From contig NZ_JACJRF010000006.1 of the NCBI RefSeq assembly GCF_014697105.1, positions 124,001-188,000 on the forward strand: a stretch of DNA of 64,000 bases, written 5' to 3'. Of the stretch, positions 42,733 to 52,334 are shown one piece after another; the first letter of the stretch is position 1, and every line of letters starts with the position of its first letter. A program made the translations under genes and the position numbers. Origin of the DNA: Anabaena subtropica FACHB-260. GTDB lineage: Bacteria; Cyanobacteriota; Cyanobacteriia; Cyanobacteriales; Nostocaceae. The notes beneath the pieces were generated by a model. That model was given only the letters and a program-made list of their open reading frames with translations, did not search any database and was not told the origin of the DNA.

Positions 42733-45700
42733 TTAGCGATTAGCCATTAATTCTGATGTCACAGCAAAGGTCAGAACTGTTTCATCTATTCCTTTAAGTT
42801 TTAGCGGACTACCTTTAGTAATTTCTTCGTCTTGCAAGTAATCTGCGACAGCCGCAGAAACCAGAATTGTACCGGGAACAGCAGCAGATTGCAAACGAGC
42901 AGCGATGTTTACACTAGGGCCAATAGCAGTATAGTCGGCACGTTCAGCACTGCCAAACATTCCCACAACAGCCGTCCCTTGGTGAATCCCACAGCGAAAC
43001 TGCACACCACCATAATCATGAGTATCAAAGATTCCCTGATCTCGCCAGCGCTGGTTCAATTGAGCCAATGAGCTGTGCATAGCTCTAGCTGTATTCACGG
43101 CTCGACGTACCTGTTCATTTGGGGTTAGTTCTTCTGGCGCTCCATAAAGAGCTAAGATAGCATCTCCCATAAACTTATCTACAGTTCCACCGTTGTCAAA
43201 CACAGCCTTGGTCATGGTTTCTAAATACTCATTCAGTAATTCTGCCACTCGGCGGGATCTGAGAGTATTAGCTAACTGTGTAAAACCAACAATGTCACTA
43301 AACAAGACTGTAATTAAGCGCGGTTCCGGTCTTAAATCTAAGCTCAAAGTACCCGCAGCAGCTTTTGACACCAATGCAGGTGGCAAAAAGCGCTTAAGAA
43401 CTGATTCCGTCAGATAAGTATTTAACTCCAAGACTCGCCTTTCATTTTCCTTCAAGGCTAGAAGATTGCGAACTTCTGCCAGAAGTTCCCGGTCATTGAA
43501 TGGTTTTGCTAAATAAGCATCCGCACCATGTTCTGTACCTTCAATGCGGGTTTCTTCATCAACTTTCGCAGTCAGCAAAATAATCGGTGTTCCTTTCACC
43601 TTTTCTTCGTTGCGGATCATGCGAATCATCTCTAATCCAGTCACCAAAGGCATCATTAAGTCAGTGACAATTAAATTGGGATTGAGTTCTTGGGCTTTAC
43701 CAAACCCTTCATAACCGTTACGAGCTGTATAGGTTTGATAGCCACTACGCCGGAGGATTTCTGATACATAGGTTCGTAAATCCGGATTGTCATCAACAAC
43801 GAGGATTGAATGAGGGGAGTGGGGAGTGGGGAGTGGGGAGTGGGAAGTTTCAAGAATAGGAGATTGATTAATAGCTTCTATATCTATTTCTGCTGTTGTT
43901 TCTACCAGTTCTAAATCTGCTAATTCTACGCTGGCGCGGCTGGTGTTAAGTTCAACAGGAGTGTCTAATATTTGCTGTGCAGGTAAATGAGCATTGCCAA
44001 TAACCAGCCACAGGGTAAAGGTAGTACCTCTGCCGTAGACCGATTCAACAGTAACTTTACCACCATGTAGTTCTACTAATTCTTTAACTAAAGCTAAACC
44101 TAAGCCACTACCTTCGTAAGAGCGATTTTCTGAACCTTCAGCTTGACGGAAACGTTCAAACAGATGAGGGATTTGTTCTTGAACAATACCAATACCTGTG
44201 TCTTGGACTTGCAAAATGCAATGATTATGTGTGGATTGCAGCTTGACACTGATTGTGCCACCTTCTGGTGTAAATTTCATGGCATTTGACAGGAGGTTAT
44301 AAACCACCTTGTCAAATTTTTCCATGTCTATGTAGACTTTGGGGCATTCATCTAATTTAGTAATCAGATGTAGTGTCTTTTTTTCGCAGTAGGGACGAAA
44401 TGATTCAGCAATTTGGCTGACAAAATCCACTAAATCACAAGGGCGGAAACTTGGCTGCATTCTTCCAGCGCCGAGGCGTTGCAAATCTAGTAGCTGGTTG
44501 ACTAGCCGCAGTAATCGCCGGGAATTACGCAAGGCGATCGCACTTTGAGCATAAGATAAGCCCTCCCCTGCTCCCACTGCCGATTCTAACGGCCCTTGAA
44601 TGAGGGTGATAGGAGTACGAAATTCATGGGATATATTTTGGAAAAACTCAGTTTTTTGTTTGTCTAGTTGCAGCAAGCGCTCTGCCTGTTCGCGGGTTTT
44701 TTGGTATAAATGCGACTGTTGTACAGCGATCGCTGCTTGTGCGGCTACGGCTTTTGCCAATTCAATATCAGATGATAGCCATCTCCTGGTTCTATTTCCT
44801 TCCCGCAGGGTGATACTACCGATACATTTGCCGTCTGCTAGTAAAGGGACAACCATGAGCGATCGTGCTGGCATTTTCAAAGGCAAATCAAATCCCTTGG
44901 TTTCCCAAGTAAAATGATTCATATCTGTAATTACTACAGGTTCATGTGTTATTAATATTTCTTGCAGAATGGGATTTTCTAGAATTGGTGCCTGAGATTC
45001 TGGCAACTCCTGAGCTACAAGGTGATGATTCTCTAGAAAATTTTCACCATGCTGAGAAATATCATACAATCCCACACAATGAACAAACTCATCTTCCTCA
45101 GTCCACAAAGACAAGACACAGCCATCAACTTGTAAAGCTTGTCCTAGTTGTTGGGTAATAGCCGCAAAAATATCTTCAGGGTTAAGACTAGAGCGAATCG
45201 CTGTTGTAATTGTATTAATTAATGATTCTCGCTTCGCCAGCGCCCGTACCTGTTCATAAGCATAAGCTTGGGACAAAGCCAAGGCAGCTTGATCCGCTAC
45301 CATCAAAGCTAACTGCACTTCTTCCTCTCCCCAGACACGAGCCTGAGAACATTGGTGCAGTGCTAAGACTGCCATCAGTTCTTGTTGGCAAATCAAGGGA
45401 ACAACCAAACTAGAACGAATCTGTGCCGCAGCAAACGCCTCAGCCCTGTACTGTAGTTCGGGACTATCTCCATGAATGCGCTCATCACCCGCCACATCAT
45501 GAATTATCTGCACCTCGCGGGTTTCCCAGACAGTATCAGCCAGAAGAGGCTGAGGGGCAGAATCAGTTATGGTTTTTTCTGTTGCGACTGGAGAATTTTT
45601 CTGATATGTAAATCCTTCGTCCACCAATTGCTCATCTTGAAAGGGACGTAATAGGCAGACATCCACCTCCAACATATGACCAACTGTATCGACAATTGCT

Positions 45701-46197
45701 TGCAAAATTTGTCGATAATCTAAGGCGCTGCGGATTGTGTTAGTAACTGTATTCAGCAGCGATTCTTGACGCAGGGTGCGAGTTAATTCACGAGTGCGGG
45801 CTTTGAGAACATTGTGAGTATCAAGGGCTTGGCGGACTACGGCTTTAAGCTCTTCGGCTTCCCACGGTTTGGTGACATATTTGAATACTTTACCAGCATT
45901 GATTGCTTCTACTAAGTCTTCTACGTCAGTATAACCAGTTAAAATAATCCGAATAATATCTGGATATTGTGTAGCTGTCAGGCTCAAAAATTCTGTACCA
46001 CTCATGATCGGCATTCGCTGATCGGAGATGATCACTGCGATCTCTCCCTCTTGCGCCAGCAGATCCAGTGCCGCAGGGCCAGATATAGCTCTCAGCACCT
46101 TGTAGTCACGATAGAAGGTGCGGTAAAGCAAGTCAAGGTTGTCTGGTTCATCATCAACAACCAAAATTTTGGGCTTACTGTTTACTGGGGATTTCAT
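42733..46197 (-). CDS. cyaC: CyaC-type adenylate cyclase with two-component domains
   Basis: 1154 residues. Order: receiver (Asp59 in IISDQRMP), two GAF-like domains (about 150-310 and 330-490), HisKA with His524 (FFQNISHEFRTP), HATPase (LLSNAMKFTPEGG, DTGIGI, GSGLGLALVKEL), a second receiver (Asp846 in VTDLMMP) and a class III cyclase (FSDIVGFTQLANTLRSRRVA, GGTVDKFMGDAILALYG). It makes cAMP under control of phosphotransfer. This matches the CyaC architecture known from Anabaena and Spirulina, which gives the symbol. A heptamer repeat (43812-43847) encodes the linker PLPTPHSPHS between kinase and second receiver. Confidence 0.9.
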   Translation of the reverse strand: MKSPVNSKPKILVVDDEPDNLDLLYRTFYRDYKVLRAISGPAALDLLAQEGEIAVIISDQRMPIMSGTEFLSLTATQYPDIIRIILTGYTDVEDLVEAINAGKVFKYVTKPWEAEELKAVVRQALDTHNVLKARTRELTRTLRQESLLNTVTNTIRSALDYRQILQAIVDTVGHMLEVDVCLLRPFQDEQLVDEGFTYQKNSPVATEKTITDSAPQPLLADTVWETREVQIIHDVAGDERIHGDSPELQYRAEAFAAAQIRSSLVVPLICQQELMAVLALHQCSQARVWGEEEVQLALMVADQAALALSQAYAYEQVRALAKRESLINTITTAIRSSLNPEDIFAAITQQLGQALQVDGCVLSLWTEEDEFVHCVGLYDISQHGENFLENHHLVAQELPESQAPILENPILQEILITHEPVVITDMNHFTWETKGFDLPLKMPARSLMVVPLLADGKCIGSITLREGNRTRRWLSSDIELAKAVAAQAAIAVQQSHLYQKTREQAERLLQLDKQKTEFFQNISHEFRTPITLIQGPLESAVGAGEGLSYAQSAIALRNSRRLLRLVNQLLDLQRLGAGRMQPSFRPCDLVDFVSQIAESFRPYCEKKTLHLITKLDECPKVYIDMEKFDKVVYNLLSNAMKFTPEGGTISVKLQSTHNHCILQVQDTGIGIVQEQIPHLFERFRQAEGSENRSYEGSGLGLALVKELVELHGGKVTVESVYGRGTTFTLWLVIGNAHLPAQQILDTPVELNTSRASVELADLELVETTAEIDIEAINQSPILETSHSPLPTPHSPHSILVVDDNPDLRTYVSEILRRSGYQTYTARNGYEGFGKAQELNPNLIVTDLMMPLVTGLEMIRMIRNEEKVKGTPIILLTAKVDEETRIEGTEHGADAYLAKPFNDRELLAEVRNLLALKENERRVLELNTYLTESVLKRFLPPALVSKAAAGTLSLDLRPEPRLITVLFSDIVGFTQLANTLRSRRVAELLNEYLETMTKAVFDNGGTVDKFMGDAILALYGAPEELTPNEQVRRAVNTARAMHSSLAQLNQRWRDQGIFDTHDYGGVQFRCGIHQGTAVVGMFGSAERADYTAIGPSVNIAARLQSAAVPGTILVSAAVADYLQDEEITKGSPLKLKGIDETVLTFAVTSELMANR
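43812..43847. repeat. Heptamer tandem repeat inside cyaC
   Basis: On the plus strand about four copies of ggggagt; on the coding strand actcccc. It encodes a Ser/Pro/His/Thr-rich linker. Such heptamers are usually intergenic in Nostoc (as at 57510-57533). Confidence 0.8.
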
Positions 46198-46667
46198 GCA
46201 CCGCTTTCCTGCTGTAACGGCAGTCGGATAAAGGTTAATCTGATTGGGGGGGATTGGTTCACAGTAATTTGCCTCAATGGCTTGTCAAGAATGCCATTTG
46301 CGCTAGCGCAGTGCAATTGGTTTTGATATCAGTGTTTCCTCTACGATTTGATGCTTACTAGCCAAATCTTGTCTCACCTCCAGTAATTACATTTCCGTCT
46401 TACTCTATACATTCTTCCAGTCTGGCGCAAAAACCAGATGAAGCTGCTTATTAAGTTTGCCCGTTGTGACAGTTGCACTAACACATTTAAGTAAATTTTA
46501 TTTATACCAGTTATCCTAGAGAAAGAAGCTAGGGATTAAGGAATGAGGCATAGTGAGGCATAGGGGGAATAAAAAAGAAAGACTTTCCCACACTCGTTGT
46601 CACCATTTGTCTGTAGGTGTTTGGTTTGTTTCATTACTTTGGACTATTGACTAATGACTATTGACCC
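46198..46667. other. Non-coding stretch upstream of cyaC
   Basis: Contains the upstream region of cyaC (minus strand) and, near 46635-46675, a short tandem repeat of the ctattgacta type. No gene or clear regulatory motif is seen. Confidence 0.5.
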
Positions 46668-47381
46668 TTGACTATTAAATCAATTTACAAGTTCAATTTT
46701 CCCAGTTGCTGTTTAGAATATTTGAGAAGATTTTATTTGAATAATATTAATATTCAACCAACTTTGACATCCTGGTTCTTTGACCCATCTAGCTACAAAC
46801 CCGTGACAGCATCAGCCGAGCCAGTTTCTCACCAATTCCACGTTCGTGCTGCTACACCTGCTGATTTGACTGGTATTGCCCAAATTATTGCGGAAAGCTT
46901 TCACTCTCAGACTGGTTTCTGGGGATGGGCTTTTCCTCTGCTACGTTTGGGTATTTATGAAGATTTCAAACATCGCCTGTTATCGCCTGCACCTCATCAC
47001 CTTTGCTTGGTTGTTGTGGAGACTACTGACAATGGAATTGATAAGTTAGTGGGAACTGTAGAAATTGGTGTGCGTTTTAGTGATTACTGGACACAGATTG
47101 GCAAGAGTTTTCCTTACCTGTCTAATTTAGCTGTTCATCCCCAATATCGTAGGCATGGTGTGGCGTCAAAGTTGCTCATCAGTTGTGAACAGGTGTCTAG
47201 AGAGTGGGGATTTCAAGACCTATACCTCCACGTTTTAGAAAATAACTATCAAGCACGGCAACTTTATTTTAAGCTGGGGTATCGGGTACACAAAGTTGAT
47301 TCTCATTGGAATAGTTTTTTCTTTAGGCGCTCTCAACAGATTCTATTGCATAAGCACATCAACCTTGATCCAACTAGCTAA
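46668..47381 (+). CDS. GNAT-family N-acetyltransferase
   Basis: The GNAT fold begins near residue 57 (FHVRAATPADLTGIAQIIAE) and contains the acetyl-CoA motif (NLAVHPQYRRHGVASKLLIS) and the C-terminal strand (LYLHVLENNYQARQLYFKLG). It transfers acetyl to an unknown amine. The start is uncertain: the TTG at 46668 lies in repeat DNA; a GTG at 46803 would remove the first 45 residues and keep the fold. The 3' end is firm. The region before it is a repeat, so the gene is probably an independent unit. Confidence 0.75.
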   Translation: MTIKSIYKFNFPSCCLEYLRRFYLNNINIQPTLTSWFFDPSSYKPVTASAEPVSHQFHVRAATPADLTGIAQIIAESFHSQTGFWGWAFPLLRLGIYEDFKHRLLSPAPHHLCLVVVETTDNGIDKLVGTVEIGVRFSDYWTQIGKSFPYLSNLAVHPQYRRHGVASKLLISCEQVSREWGFQDLYLHVLENNYQARQLYFKLGYRVHKVDSHWNSFFFRRSQQILLHKHINLDPTS

Positions 47382-48254
47382 ATAGACTTGTATGCTTTAA
47401 CAATTAATTGATGCGATGGCGTTCCGCCCATCGCCTGCAATGGGCTACGCCCCACCGTAGGCGATCGCCTCTACGAAAACTTAATATATAGTCATTAAAA
47501 ATCCATAATATTGCAGAAATTTACATTGCATTATTATTCTCTGTACAGATTTTTTAATTGAGCAATTTCCCAGCATCACCTGAATATTTTGGTTAAATAT
47601 TATGAGTTAGTGAACATTCACTACTAACAGTAAACTAAGAGTTTTTAAATTAAAGATTAGCTGAGTGGATAGTTTGTTATCTTTTGTTTTTACTTGAGTC
47701 TTAGCCTGTACAGGCAATCACTGTTAATGCTTCTATAACAATGAGTGTAAGTAAAGTTATACTACTTTTCCTGTGGAAATGATGCTATTTACCTTTTTTT
47801 GTAGCAGTTCCCAATTACATTAAGATACAGTACATCCTAGCCCCTAAGCTCAACGAGAATTACATCAATAAAACGAGAAACACTCTATAGAATATGAATT
47901 TACTATGAAATTACCAAACATAGATATTGTCAAAAAGAAAAGTCTGATTACAATATCGACATCAGTAAAATCACCTTAAATAAATTATTAAATCCTTACA
48001 ATAACTTGTCATTTAATATCTTTGACTTTATCAAAACTTTAAAGAAAATCGTGCATAATTTAGGGACAATTTTAGTTAATTCACATACAATGTGATTACT
48101 TAATTAATTATTGGTTTTAATTTACTCTGTATCTTAGTTAAATTGAACAAACAATTTATATTACTAAGAAATAATAAAAACTATAGTGGATTTAATAATA
48201 AATGTCCACTTTACGTTTTCCAGACAACTCAATTGTTCAAAATTTTGTACAAAC
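47382..48254. other. Long gene-free stretch with one dispersed repeat
   Basis: About 870 bp of AT-rich DNA without a supported gene. Includes the HIP1-type repeat at 47413-47470 and otherwise no clear structure. The 3' part likely carries the promoter of 48255-48794. Confidence 0.5.
47413..47470. repeat. HIP1-associated dispersed repeat (copy D)
   Basis: gcgatggcgttccgccca begins the element as at 14707, followed by tcgcctgcaatgggctacgc and the end gcgatcgcct, so this is a longer, rearranged copy flanked by HIP1-like sites. Confidence 0.55.
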
Positions 48255-48794
48255 ATGGATAGCGAAAAACTCCGCCGCTATCAGATTACTATGGTATCAA
48301 CTTACTACCCTGACACCAGTTGCCTTGACGATTTTGTCATGCTAGATGGAGCTGAGCAATCACATAGCTCAGATGTTTTGACACTTCTGCACAGTGGAAA
48401 AGTTTTTATCGTCAATAGTCGGAGACGTAACGGATTAATTTTATTTAAACGCTATCATGCAGAATTTGCTGGTCCAGGAGCAGCTATCGGTGGAGATTAT
48501 GATTGTGATTGTCAAAAGGTGATACCCATAGGTAATCTTTCTTTACTAACGCCTGAATCTTATGAAGATCGGCAAAAAGCTTATTTAATCAGGCGACAGT
48601 GGATTCGTTTAATCAAGCAAATTACAGAAAACCCAGTACCTCAGCAGCGAGTGCAGAAGATTCTAGATCAATTTGAACAATACTTTCCATCCACAATGGT
48701 GGCTGATTTACCTGATGTTGCTTTTGCTTTGTTAGTAGGAGTGCTACCACAAACGGTGGGAATGGTACGTCGTTGGGGTAGTGAACCGGAATAA
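48255..48794 (+). CDS. Conserved cyanobacterial protein of unknown function
   Basis: 179 residues from the ATG at 48255 (MDSEKLRRYQITMVSTYYPD). The frame is open upstream to 48186 but the extra residues look non-conserved. The protein has a mixed alpha/beta composition with a Gly-rich loop (AGPGAAIGGDYDCDCQKVIP) and a helical end (YFPSTMVADLPDVAFALLVG). I cannot name it. It stands alone in the region between GNAT and hisC. Confidence 0.6.
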   Translation: MDSEKLRRYQITMVSTYYPDTSCLDDFVMLDGAEQSHSSDVLTLLHSGKVFIVNSRRRNGLILFKRYHAEFAGPGAAIGGDYDCDCQKVIPIGNLSLLTPESYEDRQKAYLIRRQWIRLIKQITENPVPQQRVQKILDQFEQYFPSTMVADLPDVAFALLVGVLPQTVGMVRRWGSEPE

Positions 48795-48868
48795 GGGTTA
48801 GGATTAGAGAATAGGTGCTAGAGGATAGGATGTACTGTAACTCATGTAATTGGCAACTGCCATAGTTG

Positions 48869-50023
48869 CTAGTGCCTGGCTTCTACATTCCGCAAAATTG
48901 CTTGTATATGATTAAGCGTGCGGAGGTTTTCTTCTGGTGTACCTATAGTAATTCTCAATCCGCCGCTAATTTGGCGTACTAAAGTGCCAGAATTCCTGAG
49001 TTGTTGATGAATTTTTTGTAAAGTAGCGTCTGATGAATTGTCGCCATTTAGTTTCAGTCGCAAGAAAATAAAGTTTGCCGCACTTTCTGCAACTGCTAAT
49101 GCTGGATGCTGAGAGAAGCCAGTAATGAGTTTGGCGCGTTCATTCAGGATTTGGGGAATTGATTCCAGCAAGATGGGGCGATTTTGTAAAGCAACTAGAG
49201 CAGATGCAATAGAGAAACTAGGTAGATTGTAAGGTAAGCGGACTTTTTCTAAAATAGCGATCGCTTCTGGATGAGCTACACAATAGCCAACGCGCATGGC
49301 TGCTAGCCGGAAAGCTTTAGAAAATGTACGTAAAATTACCCAATTGGGGCGCTGTGCTAATTCATTAACGAGGGTGTTTTGGCTAAATTCAAAGTAAGCT
49401 TCGTCAATTACTACTAAAATCTGATCACTCAAATTTTTCAACCATGTCACTTCATTTGCAGTTAAAGAATTAGCTGTTGGGGAATTGGGATGAACGACAA
49501 AAACTGCCCGAATGGGAGGGTTTTGAGTTTGTTCAATGGCAGATTGGGCTGCTGTTAAATCGATTTCAAAGTTTGTGGAATTTCTAGGTACCGCCACCAC
49601 AGGAATACCCAAAGTTTGCGCCAAAATCCCGTACATAGAAAAAGTAGGATTTGCAACTAAAATTGTGCCTTCTCCGCCTAAACACGTAGCAATTAATAAA
49701 GAACGGATTAATTCATCCGAACCATTACCCACTGATATATTGTCAGCAGTAAACAGCGATGATGAAAGATTGGCCGACTCGTTGACATATTGGGCGAGCG
49801 CACTTTTGAGTGTCTCATGTCCTCCATCGGGATAACGATTACTTTCGATTACCTGCTGAAAAGTCCAGGCGAGCTTTTGTTTTAACTCAGGTGGCAAATC
49901 ATAAGGGCTTTCATTCGTATCCAACCGATCTAACTGGGCTGGAACTGCTGCGGCTGTATTGCTGCTGGGGTGGGGTTTATAGGCGGTGAATTGGGCTAAA
50001 TCTGAACGGATGAAAGGAAGCAT
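48869..50023 (-). CDS. hisC: Histidinol-phosphate aminotransferase
   Basis: 384 residues. A pyridoxal-phosphate fold type I enzyme of histidine synthesis (converts imidazole acetol phosphate and glutamate to histidinol phosphate). The PLP lysine lies in [15 protein letters not shown]; cofactor-binding features ([19 protein letters not shown]) are intact and the length is normal. It lies with its promoter facing the esterase; the gap carries a heptamer repeat. Confidence 0.88.
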   Translation of the reverse strand: MLPFIRSDLAQFTAYKPHPSSNTAAAVPAQLDRLDTNESPYDLPPELKQKLAWTFQQVIESNRYPDGGHETLKSALAQYVNESANLSSSLFTADNISVGNGSDELIRSLLIATCLGGEGTILVANPTFSMYGILAQTLGIPVVAVPRNSTNFEIDLTAAQSAIEQTQNPPIRAVFVVHPNSPTANSLTANEVTWLKNLSDQILVVIDEAYFEFSQNTLVNELAQRPNWVILRTFSKAFRLAAMRVGYCVAHPEAIAILEKVRLPYNLPSFSIASALVALQNRPILLESIPQILNERAKLITGFSQHPALAVAESAANFIFLRLKLNGDNSSDATLQKIHQQLRNSGTLVRQISGGLRITIGTPEENLRTLNHIQAILRNVEARH

Positions 50024-50027
50024 AATT

Positions 50028-50066
50028 AGTCAATAGTCAACAGTCAACAGTCAACAGTCAATAGTT
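50028..50066. repeat. Heptamer tandem repeat (gtcaaca type)
   Basis: agtcaatagtcaacagtcaa and further copies, a short tandem repeat with 7-bp period, between hisC and the esterase gene. It is typical of heterocystous cyanobacteria. Confidence 0.85.
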
Positions 50067-50118
50067 ATCAGCCTTTCAAGAGTACTTTGGACTGTAGACT
50101 ATGAACTATTGACTGAGT

Positions 50119-50772
50119 TCATATTTTACCGCCTTCGGGTAACTGGCAGAATAAGCGAATTGCTTGCCAGATTTCTTGTGTAACATTGCCTAAGGCGTGG
50201 TCACTGTCGAGTTCTACTAATTCTACCCAAGGGCGGGAATAAGCAAAGTCACGGCTGGCTGTAACGGGTATGACTTCATCTTGTTTGCCATGCAAAATCA
50301 AAGTAGGGATTGGGCGTTGCAGGAGGTCTTCCTGGTATTGAGCCGCGTCTGTCACAAAATTGTAACTTAGGGGGAGCGATCGCCCTTCGCCATAGTGGTA
50401 AACCGGATAATTGCCCTCTTTTTGCCAAATTTGCATCGCTTCCTCTCCCATTTTGGGCAGCCAATGGGATAAAAAACCAAAAGCTGGGGCTAGCAACACT
50501 AAGCGTTCTACTTGTAAATATTGCTGTCCCAAGTGAGCAGCTGTCAAACCACCCAAACTGGAACCAATCAGTGTTATTGGTACAGAATCATCAGGGAAAA
50601 TTGCTGCAACTTGTTGAATCTGGCGCGTGATTGTTAACTGAGAAAATCCACCAGCATTGAGATCAGGAATTGTTAGTTGTGCAGAAATTTGGGCAAAACG
50701 CTTGCCGATATCTTGTGCTTTTGCAGATTGAGGGCTAGAAGCAAAACCGTGAAGATAGATGTATTGTTTCAT
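50119..50772 (-). CDS. YqiA/YcfP-like alpha/beta-hydrolase
   Basis: 217 residues. A small alpha/beta hydrolase of the YqiA class, with the oxyanion motif YIYLHGFASSPQSAKAQ, nucleophile elbow IGSSLGGLTAA, acid in LHGKQDEVIP and the final His in LDSDHALGN. Predicted esterase of unknown natural substrate. Position next to glutathione reductase (same strand, 64-bp gap) suggests co-transcription only loosely. Confidence 0.85.
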   Translation of the reverse strand: MKQYIYLHGFASSPQSAKAQDIGKRFAQISAQLTIPDLNAGGFSQLTITRQIQQVAAIFPDDSVPITLIGSSLGGLTAAHLGQQYLQVERLVLLAPAFGFLSHWLPKMGEEAMQIWQKEGNYPVYHYGEGRSLPLSYNFVTDAAQYQEDLLQRPIPTLILHGKQDEVIPVTASRDFAYSRPWVELVELDSDHALGNVTQEIWQAIRLFCQLPEGGKI

Positions 50773-50835
50773 TGGGAGTAGATACTGGGGAGTAGGGAGT
50801 AAGAATTTTTTCTTCTTTCCCCCTACTCTTGCCCT

Positions 50836-52236
50836 TTATCGCATAGTGACAAACTCTTCGGCGGAAGAGGGATGAATACCCACAGTGGCATCAAAATCTT
50901 TTTTGGTCGCACCCATTTTGACAGCGATCGCTACACCTTGGATAATTTCAGCTGCATTTTCACCTACCATGTGAGCGCCTAAAACTTTGTCGGTGTTCCC
51001 ATCGACTACCAACTTCATCATTGTGCGTTCTTGTTTACCAGTAAAACTGTGATACATGGGGCGGAATTTGGTGCGATATATTGTCACTGCGTCACCTAAT
51101 TTTGCCCGTGCTTCGGCTTCTGTTAGCCCGACTGTGGAGGCTTCGGGATTAGAAAATACCGCAGTGGGTACAGTCTGGTGACTGAATTCTCGCCGTTTGC
51201 TGCCAAACTCACTGTCAGCAAAGGCGCGACCTTCCCCAATAGCTACAGGAGTTAAGTTTATGCGGTCTGTGACATCGCCAACAGCAAAGATATTGGGTTG
51301 GCTGGTTTGACTGTATTCATTCACAGCAATAGCATTCGTGGTGCTGTATCCTGGCCCTTCTACAGAACTTTCAACAACATCAATCCCTGCTTTTTCCAAT
51401 CCTAGTCCATCTACGTTGGGAGTCCGGCCTGTGGCTACTAAAAATACATCGGCAATGATTGGCTCTTGGGTTTCACCCGATATACTTATTTTCAACCCTT
51501 CTGGGACTTGTTCAACTGCTGTCACTACGGTATTTTGAATGATCCGAATACCGTGGTTAGTCATGCCTTCTTGAATTTCGGTGCGGATGTCGTCATCAAA
51601 ACCTTTTAAAATCTTGTCACCCCTGGTAATTTGGGTCACTTGTGAACCTAAACCACGCATGATACAGGCAAATTCTGTCCCGATGTAACCAGCACCAATA
51701 ATGGCAATGTGTTTTGGTTGTGCTTTTAAATGAAAGATTTCGTTGGAGGTGATGCCATATTCCATACCTGGCAAATCTGGTTTGGCGGGACGACCACCAA
51801 CGGCGATTAAAATTTTATCTGCGGTAATTTTGCGATGACCGACCGTCGGTCGTAGACCATCGCCAACTTCCACAGTGTGGGGGTCTACCAAGATAGCGCG
51901 GCCAGGGATTAGTTCTACACCAGCTTTTTCTAAAAAGCTGATGTGCAGTTGTGATAGTCGCCGGACTTCCTTATCTATAGATGTAATGAAATGTTCCCAA
52001 TTTAATTCTGCTTTACCTACTTGCCAACCATAACCGGCTGCATCCTCAAACAAAGCCGGGAAGTGGGAACCATAAACCATCAGTTTTTTGGGTACACAAC
52101 CTCGGATAACACAGGTTCCACCAACTAAATCATTTTCGGCGATCGCCACTTTTGCCCCGTAACTAGCAGCCCGTTTAGCAGCAGCCAAACCTCCAGAACC
52201 AGCACCGATTACAAACAAGTCATAATCAAAAGTCAT
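50836..52236 (-). CDS. gor: Glutathione reductase
   Basis: 466 residues. A FAD-dependent disulfide oxidoreductase: FAD motif GAGSGG near the start, redox-active Cys42 and Cys47 (GGTCVIRGCVPKKLMVYG), NADPH-binding region (IIGAGYIGTEFACIMRG), dimer domain ending TVGIHPSSAEEF. It reduces oxidised glutathione, protecting against peroxide from photosynthesis. The start MTFDYDLFVIGAGSGG is well placed. The gene is likely monocistronic or paired with the esterase. Trypanothione reductase-like enzymes share motifs, but glutathione is the expected thiol in cyanobacteria. Confidence 0.93.
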   Translation of the reverse strand: MTFDYDLFVIGAGSGGLAAAKRAASYGAKVAIAENDLVGGTCVIRGCVPKKLMVYGSHFPALFEDAAGYGWQVGKAELNWEHFITSIDKEVRRLSQLHISFLEKAGVELIPGRAILVDPHTVEVGDGLRPTVGHRKITADKILIAVGGRPAKPDLPGMEYGITSNEIFHLKAQPKHIAIIGAGYIGTEFACIMRGLGSQVTQITRGDKILKGFDDDIRTEIQEGMTNHGIRIIQNTVVTAVEQVPEGLKISISGETQEPIIADVFLVATGRTPNVDGLGLEKAGIDVVESSVEGPGYSTTNAIAVNEYSQTSQPNIFAVGDVTDRINLTPVAIGEGRAFADSEFGSKRREFSHQTVPTAVFSNPEASTVGLTEAEARAKLGDAVTIYRTKFRPMYHSFTGKQERTMMKLVVDGNTDKVLGAHMVGENAAEIIQGVAIAVKMGATKKDFDATVGIHPSSAEEFVTMR

Positions 52237-52334
52237 AACTGCCTATATATTTTTACAGGTATTTTAATTTAATCTTCTCTCTTGTGTCAGTTGGTAGTTC
52301 TCTATTGGTCTCAAATAGTCTTGATTCTCTTTCT

